From the NCBI GenBank assembly GCA_024036415.1, contig JAMWET010001236.1:107656-171655 (forward strand): 64,000 nt of DNA, written 5' to 3'. Below are positions 48,216-64,000 of this stretch, piece by piece. This DNA is from Prochilodus magdalenae. Taxonomy: Eukaryota; Chordata; Actinopteri; Characiformes; Prochilodontidae. Made by a program: the position numbers and the translations under genes. The notes under the pieces are model-generated. The model was not told the origin of the DNA and did not search any database. It saw nothing but the letters and a program-made list of their open reading frames with translations. Within the stretch, counting starts at the first letter, position 1. Each line of letters starts with the position of its first letter.

Positions 48216-51050
48216 GCAAGTTTACATATAATTTTTTACATATAATAAGTGGAAGAGGGGATTCATCAATGGAATTAATGAACTAATGAAAGTTTGGAGT
48301 TCAAAGTTTGTAAGTTTTCAACAACAACAAATGATAAAGTCAGTTTTGCTGTGTAAAAGGACTCTAATGTGCTCTAGCAGGAAGCTGTGGCTGGATTTTA
48401 ACACAAACAGTGAACAGATGTGAATTATAAAGTGACGGAGAACGGTGCAGAGCATCATGTATTAAACTGTAATTAAATAATAAATATCTGGAACATATCA
48501 CTGCTGGTTAGGTCACATGGTCAGTAACTTGTAAATACATAAACACGGTATATTAACAGGCTACGTTACAACTTGTAGTTTCTGAATTGAAAAACAGAAC
48601 ACCTGTGTATATCTAGCTGTAACTGACTTCTTTCAGCTCTGGAGCTGTGCTGTGGACCAGAGACACAGGAATAGACCCTCAGCTCCAGAGCTGAAAGGTT
48701 CTGGGTGTTCTAAGAGGTTCTATATGTAACTTCAGTATTTCAGGTTTGAGCTGCGGCTTCTGTACTTCCCTAGATAAGTCCTACTGATAGGTGGGCTTAC
48801 AATGCTCTGCACACCTGTAGCTACAGGATTTAAAGATAGGTCCACCTTAAATAGCTATACAGACCTGGAAACTAGAGTTAGAGTTTGAATGGTTCTCTGC
48901 ATGGTGAAACGGTTCTCCTGTATGATGGAACACCAGTAGTGCAAAAAGCCCTCTGCTGTTGTTACAAGCTGTTAGAAGCTTTTTGGTACTAGATAGCGCC
49001 CTATGGATCCCTGAGTGTGCCGGTGGTTTCGTCTCCCATCTGTAGCCGCCTCAGACTCCCATGTTACCGTGTTCAGTTCCCTCCAAAACTTGAGCTCTTA
49101 TCTCTGTGAAGGTTGTTATCAGGGACAATAGGCTTGTTGCGTTCTTGCAGTGTCATAGTGGTTTTCTCCGAGGACTGGCGCGGAGTGACCGAGGTTCTCA
49201 GTGCAAGTAAGTGGCGGAACCGCCAATAGACCCAGCGAAATATCACTTGAGTGGTTCTGTTTAGCGGCTTATCGATAAGGACAACTTCCATTCTCTGGAA
49301 TGCATAGCAGGACATAAGTGGGTAAGTGTGCTGTGGTGAAGGTGTTTGTGGGCCATGTTGTTTGGGGTCTACACTATTGACTGTATGTTTGAGTCGAGTC
49401 AGTGGTGGTTAGTCTTCTGCAGGACCACGATGTGAGCCATGATCCAGTTATGGATTATTTCATCAAATGGCCTAAAGAGATGGTGACTGACTCTCCTGTC
49501 ACAGTACTGACCTAAATGGTTATAAATGGCAAAGCTGTGTTGTCAGTACAAGTACACGGGCACTACTTTGCCCAATAAATTCTGATGCCAACACTGACTC
49601 GAACCAAAGACATTCTTCTTTTATTGAGTCATTTGGAACCTTTCCAATGATCTGTTGGTTTAACAGCCTCAGTATAGTGCACACAAATAGACTAGGGAGT
49701 GTTAAACCCAGCTAGAAGACCACTGGGACAAGGTTAAATGAGAGAGGGCGTCTGCCTTCAGTACGGAGGTATACTTTCCTTGAAAGGTCAAGTAAACAGA
49801 TATCCAAGGTCATTTGTTGCATCAGTTATTAGGCTTTTAAACTAACGGTGGGTCTATTAATGATATCCCCTCTATATAATACCTCTTTTATGCCTGTATG
49901 ATGACATCTAATGTACACTACCAGGTCAGACGCAGCTCCTCGTAGCAGGTTCTAGTTCTGTTCATCTTAAAGCTTTACTGTAGAATAAAAGTGAAGACAC
50001 CAAACTATAAAACTATCACTCATGGAATTATACAGTCCACCTTAAAACCCTCCAGAGTGGAGCTGTACAGGAGAATGGACCAGCTTCTTTACCCTGCAGT
50101 GGAGCTGATAGAACAAGGTTTATTACTAAGCAGGTTTGAAGCGATTCTATTGGTCGGTCCATCATGAATATTCACTAACCTGAAAGGAGAACTAGAGCTT
50201 TTACACTGTGCAGAAAATTAGATAAAAGTTTTTACACCACTAAATATATATTAGAGGTGGAGATATGGAGGAGTATCATACTGTGTACATCAGGAGTAGA
50301 TGTGGTGTAGCAGGATATGGACTGGTTCAGACTCTCAGCAGGTGGAGCTGTTAAGTGTATGAGTCTTTAAGATCACCAACAACATCCATTTAGAAGGGTG
50401 TTTTAATTTTTTACAGATACTATATATGTAAATGTTAAATCTACTTTTTTGTATTTATATATATGTCTGCTGTTTGTGTTTACTATTGTATGCAACCGAA
50501 ATAAACATAATGTAATGTAATCTAAATCGAATCAAATCTAATATATGGTGTTTACCACTTGGTGTATTTCAGTATTGTAGCATTAGAAATTTGATATTGG
50601 AGGGAAACTGTGTTTGTGAGATGTAAACAGTACACGGCACTGTGACAGCATTTGACTAATTTATCGATTTAAGTATTTACTCGTCCCGGAACCAAAAATC
50701 TGGTTTTCGTTTTACCCGGCGGATTATTTCGGATGGGCACGCTGAGAGTTAGCTTGCGCTACTTTTAGCCAGCCTTAAATGTGTCGTTTAAAACCGTAAA
50801 CTCGACTTAAAAGCATATTTGATGGTATATGGACTTTTGGGAGTGAATTTCTGGATTATATGGCGCTTGGAACGATGATTTGGGCTGGACAGGCGGGCAA
50901 GCTAAGTCACCCCAGAAGTTAGCCGCTGCTAAGCTAACGTGCTAACTAGGCTTAGCGGTCGTTGAGCAAGAGCACTTTACGACTCGGGCACGACTTTCCC
51001 ATCCTCCTGATGTGACTTAGGGACTGGGAGTCTGTTGAAATGCACTGGCC
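48216..51050. other. Intergenic upstream of pigq, nothing firm
   Basis: A diverged GGTTCT-type repeat occurs near 48880-49000. Around 50480-50560 is a retroposon-tail-like run with AAATAAACA and AATGTAATGTAATC. No coding exon was recognised. Confidence 0.45.
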
Positions 51051-51304
51051 GTACTTCTGCTTAGGGTTTATGGAAAGTGTTAGCTGTAGCTCGGTGTGCG
51101 GAGAGGAATCAATGTCAGTTGTGCCTCAGGCTGGTTTCTATGGAAACAGCTGTAAGAGTCGATAAGTGAAGGACACGAAGAGAAGCAGCTGGACTGGGTT
51201 TCGTGTAGTTGGGATTCCTGGCTGGGTAAGCGTTCTCTTCCCTCCTGTCTCCGTCCGCAGGCTGGCTTCAGTGCGGTAGAACTCCAGAAACTGGACCACA
51301 GCAG
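51050..51304 (+). other. Possible pigq promoter-proximal region and 5' non-coding exon
   Basis: The first pigq coding exon opens with a splice acceptor, so a non-coding exon must lie upstream. Candidate donors are CTGG|GTAAGC (exon ending 51225) and CAGCAG|GTAGGC (exon ending 51304). A CCGTCCGCAG acceptor also lies at 51260. The choice needs transcript data. Confidence 0.35.
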
Positions 51305-51499
51305 GTAGGCAGGGCTGTTAAGGATGCAGCGATACACGTGTTCTCCGGTTCGGTATGGTTATTGATTCGGAGGAATCAGTTCGATGTTTATGGAGATCCG
51401 TTTTCGCCACAGGAGGAAAAGCTATGTCATAATTATGAGAAAATAAGAGATAATTAAGACAGAAAGTCGTAAGATGCTTCGTCAGAATACAAACTGCCC

Positions 51500-51850
51500 A
51501 AACCAAAGTTCCTACATGAGGTGGTTCTGAATACGCTGCCTGATGTCTGAGTCGCTGTTTATGATAGTGTGGAGAAGATCTCAGCCTTAAACTCCATTTA
51601 TGGTGGAGGGATACATGCTGCAGAGCGCTGTGACGTCAAATGGTCCCCCAAAGGAACTTAGTATTCCCAGGTTTTCCAGATTTTCATCACCAACATTCCA
51701 TACACACTCAGAAGACACGTGTAGGTTCACTGGTGGGTTAGATAGCCAATACAGTGTCTATATGTGTGTGGTAGACATGGAGAACTCTGGTTTCCATCAC
51801 CACCACTGTACCTTTGAACCATCTCGCACCAAACCCACTCTGAATCTATA
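51500..51850 (+). repeat. Dispersed repeat (sister of 31245-31484)
   Basis: CCTACATGAGGTGGTTCTGA onward matches 31340-31480. The later part (GGTTCACTGGTGGGTTAGAT) is matched in reverse near 57575. It lies in the 5' region of pigq, probably in its first intron. Confidence 0.75.
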
Positions 51851-51856
51851 ATTAAT

Positions 51857-51887
<31 letters not shown>

Positions 51888-51915
51888 CTTTATTGATCCA
51901 AGAGGGAAATTCAAG
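51857..51915 (-). mobile_element. Retroposon-type end with ATAG microsatellite
   Basis: ATAG units followed by ACTTTATTGATCCAAGAGGG. It is the reverse of the signature at 1372-1410. Confidence 0.75.
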
Positions 51916-52205
51916 AAACCATGTATAGTTAGTAGTTAATCATTTCAAAACAAAACATAATCAGCTGATACTTAAGGTTTTAAGGCTGTTATATCATTCA
52001 GTATGGTATAATTAATTATCATACTCATGGTATTAAGTATGTGTAGCTTTAAGCGGCACATAAAAGCTGCTGTGTATTAAACTTAACAGTGCGTTTCAAA
52101 TCTCCTGTTAAGGCCTAGTAAACCTCTCAGCTGTTCCTATAACGAAGTGCTTTTGTGTTTTGTGTGCAGACGTTTTCCTTCACAGCTCACTTTGAAGGAC
52201 CAGCA

Positions 52206-61571
<9,366 letters not shown>

Positions 61572-61589
61572 GTAAGATTAGAGATCCTT

Positions 61590-64000
61590 TACCCCTCCGT
61601 CCCTTTATCTATACCCCCATAATGTTTCTTCACCCAGTCATTCCTTTATCTATACCCCCACAATGTTCCTTCACCCCTTCATTTCTTTACCTATACACCC
61701 ACAATGTTCCTTAACCCCTTCATTCCTTTATCTATACACCCACAATGTTCCTTCACCCCTTCATTTCTTTACCTATACACCCACAATGTTCCTTAACCCC
61801 TTCATTCCTTTATCTATACACCCACAATGTTCCTTCACCCCTTCATTCCTTTATCTATACACCCATAATGTTCCTTCATCCCTTCATTCCTTTATCTATA
61901 CCCCCATAATGTTCCTTCACCCAGTCATTCCTTTATCTATACGCCCACAATGTTCCTTAACCCCTTCATTCCTTTATCTATACACCCACAATGTTCCTTC
62001 ACTCCTTCATTCCTTTATCTATACACCCATAATGTTCCTTCATCCCTTCATTCCTTTATCTATACCCCCATAATGTTCCTTCACCCAGTCATTCCTTTAT
62101 CTATACGCCCACAATGTTCCTTCACCCCTTCATTCCTTTATCTATACCCCCATAATGTTCCTTCACCCCTTCATTCCTTTATCTATACCCCCATAATGTT
62201 CCTTCACCCCTTTATTCCTTTATCTATACCCCCATAATGTTCCTTCACCCCTTCATTCCTTTATCTATACCCCCATAATGTTCCTTCACCCCTTCATTCC
62301 TTTATCTATACACCCATAATGTTCCTTCATCCCTTCATTCCTTTATCTATACCCCCATAATGTTCCTTCACCCAGTCATTCCTTTACCTATACACCCACA
62401 ATGTTCCTTCACCCCTTCATTCCTTTATCTATACACCCACAATGTTCCTTCATTCCTTTACCTATACACCCACAATGTTCCTTCATTCCTTTACCTATAC
62501 ACCCACAATGTTCCTTCACTCCTTCATTCCTTTATCTATACACCCACAATGTTCCTTCATTCCTTTACCTATACACCCACAATGTTCCTTCACTCCTTCA
62601 TTCCTTTATCTATACACCCACAATGTTCCTTCACCCCTTCATTCCTTTACCTATACACCCACAATGTTCCTTCACTCCTTCATTCCTTTATCTATACACC
62701 CACAATGTTCCTTCATCCGTACATTCCTTTATCCATCACCACCATTGTTCCTTTATCCCTTCATTTGTCTGTCTGCTTCTCCATCTCTCTACATGTCTGT
62801 TTGCTCGATCCTTCACGCATTGCTTCGCCTGTCCATCCGTCCATCCAAAGAACGTTCCCTGTGACTTTAATAGTATACACTCCTTCATTCCTTTATCTAT
62901 ACACCCACAATGTCCCTTCACCCCTTCATTCCTTTACCTATACACCCACAATGTTTCTTCATCCCTTCATTCCTTTATATATACACCCACAATGTTACTT
63001 CACTCCTTCGTTCCTTTATCCATACACCCACAGTGTTGCTTCACTCCTTCGTTCCTTTATCTATACACCCAGTGTTCCTTCACCCCTTCATTCCTTTATC
63101 TATACACCCACAATGTTCCTTCAACCCTTTATTCCTTTATCTATACACCCACAATGTTCCTTCACCCCTTCATTCCTTTACCTATACACCCACAATGTCC
63201 CTTCACCCCTTCATTCCTTTACCTATACACCCACAATGTTCCTTCATTCCTTTATCTATACACCCACAATGTTCCTTCACCCCTTCATTCCTTTATCTAT
63301 ACACCCACAATGTTCCTTCACCCCTTCATTCCTTTATCTATACACCCACAATGTTACTTCACTCCTTCGTTCCTTTATCTATACACCCACAGTGTTGCTT
63401 CCCTCCTTCGTTCCTTTATCTATACACCCACAATGTTCCTTCACCCCTTCATTCCTTTATCTATACACCCACAGTGTTCCTTCACCCCTTCATTCCTTTA
63501 TCTATACACCCACAATGTTCCTTCAACCCTTTATTCCTTTACCTATACACCCAGTGTTCCTTCACCCCTTCATTCCTTTATCTATACACCCAGTGTTCCT
63601 TCACCCCTTCATTCCTTTATCTATACACCCACAATGTTCCTTCATCCGTTCGTTCCTTTACCTATACACCCACAATGTCCTTCACTCCTTCATTCCTTTA
63701 TCTGTACACCCACAATGTTCCTTCACCCCTTCATTCCTTTACCTATACACCCAGTGTTCCTTCACCCCTTCATTCCTTTATCCATACACCCACAATGTTC
63801 CTTCATCCGTTCGTTCCTTTACCTATACACCCACAATGTCCTTCACTCCTTCATTCCTTTATCTATACACCCACAGTGTTCCTTCACTCCTTCGTTCCTT
63901 TATCTATACACCCACAATGTTCCTTCACCCCTTCATTCCTTTTTCTATATACCCACAGTGTTCTTTCATCCCTCCATTCCTGTATCTATACCCCCATAAT
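61590..64000 (+). repeat. 41-bp minisatellite filling pigq intron 9 to the window end
   Basis: The unit is about 41 bp: TCCTTCACCCCTTCATTCCT followed by TTATCTATACACCCACAATGT, roughly 57 units. A break of unrelated sequence lies near 62745-62880. Shortened units lacking the CACCCCTTCAT piece occur at 62440-62600 and 63240. A 532-codon open frame through it is an artefact of a unit without in-frame stops. Confidence 0.96.

Noticed and set aside
61663..63999. Long open frames of FIPLSIHPQCSFTP repeats
   Set aside because: Translation of the 41-bp minisatellite; intronic position in pigq and no splice or start context.

Overview
The window looks like nuclear DNA of a ray-finned fish. It has intron-rich genes with GT-AG junctions, tRNA-derived SINE-like and LINE-tail repeats, Tc1-like transposon remnants, TTAA-flanked miniature elements, and very many micro- and minisatellites. 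There is no prokaryotic or viral coding signal. An otophysan (characin, catfish or knifefish type) would fit the repeat mix, but the sequence alone does not fix the species.

Three protein-coding genes are supported. (1) The last coding exon of clec16a (+, 11377-11804) encodes a 141-residue acidic tail. By inference the preceding 11 kb is clec16a intron, filled with repeats. (2) socs1 (-, CDS 40061-40636) is a complete 191-residue SH2/SOCS-box protein with an intronless CDS. It has a spliced 5' non-coding exon ending at 41938 and a compact GC-rich promoter with STAT-type and IRF-type sites. (3) pigq (+, first coding exon 52206-52882) is followed across nine coding exons to 61571. Its last exon(s) lie beyond the window, past a 41-bp minisatellite that fills 61.6-64 kb. 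clec16a and socs1 are convergent and socs1 and pigq divergent. As I recall the human map, CLEC16A and SOCS1 are also neighbours while PIGQ is far away on the same arm, so the pigq linkage is a difference from human.

Layout: 1-11.4 kb, clec16a intron with CTGT/CTAT microsatellite, LINE tail, ~0.5-kb repeat units, SINE-like element, a duplicated Tc1-like segment and a ~78-bp array. 11.8-39.6 kb, intergenic region dominated by two TTAA miniature elements, two fold-back elements, internally deleted Tc1-like copies and arrays of about 41, 28, 32, 37, 39 and 176 bp plus a large TA/TG tract. 39.8-42.2 kb, socs1. 42.2-51 kb, divergent intergenic DNA with a ~21-bp array, a strong interferon-response-like motif at 45138, another Tc1-like copy and a TTAA element. 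51-64 kb, pigq, whose introns carry a fold-back element, two Tc1-like elements, a CT tract reaching the exon 6 splice acceptor, a 13-bp array and the terminal 41-bp minisatellite.

The three genes do not form a pathway: CLEC16A is an endolysosomal/mitophagy regulator, SOCS1 is feedback inhibitor of JAK-STAT signalling, and PIGQ is part of the first GPI-anchor enzyme. I found no evidence for a new multi-gene system. The points most worth checking are the candidate cytokine-response sites around socs1, the Tc1-like family whose copies share one internal deletion, and the repeats that abut pigq splice sites.
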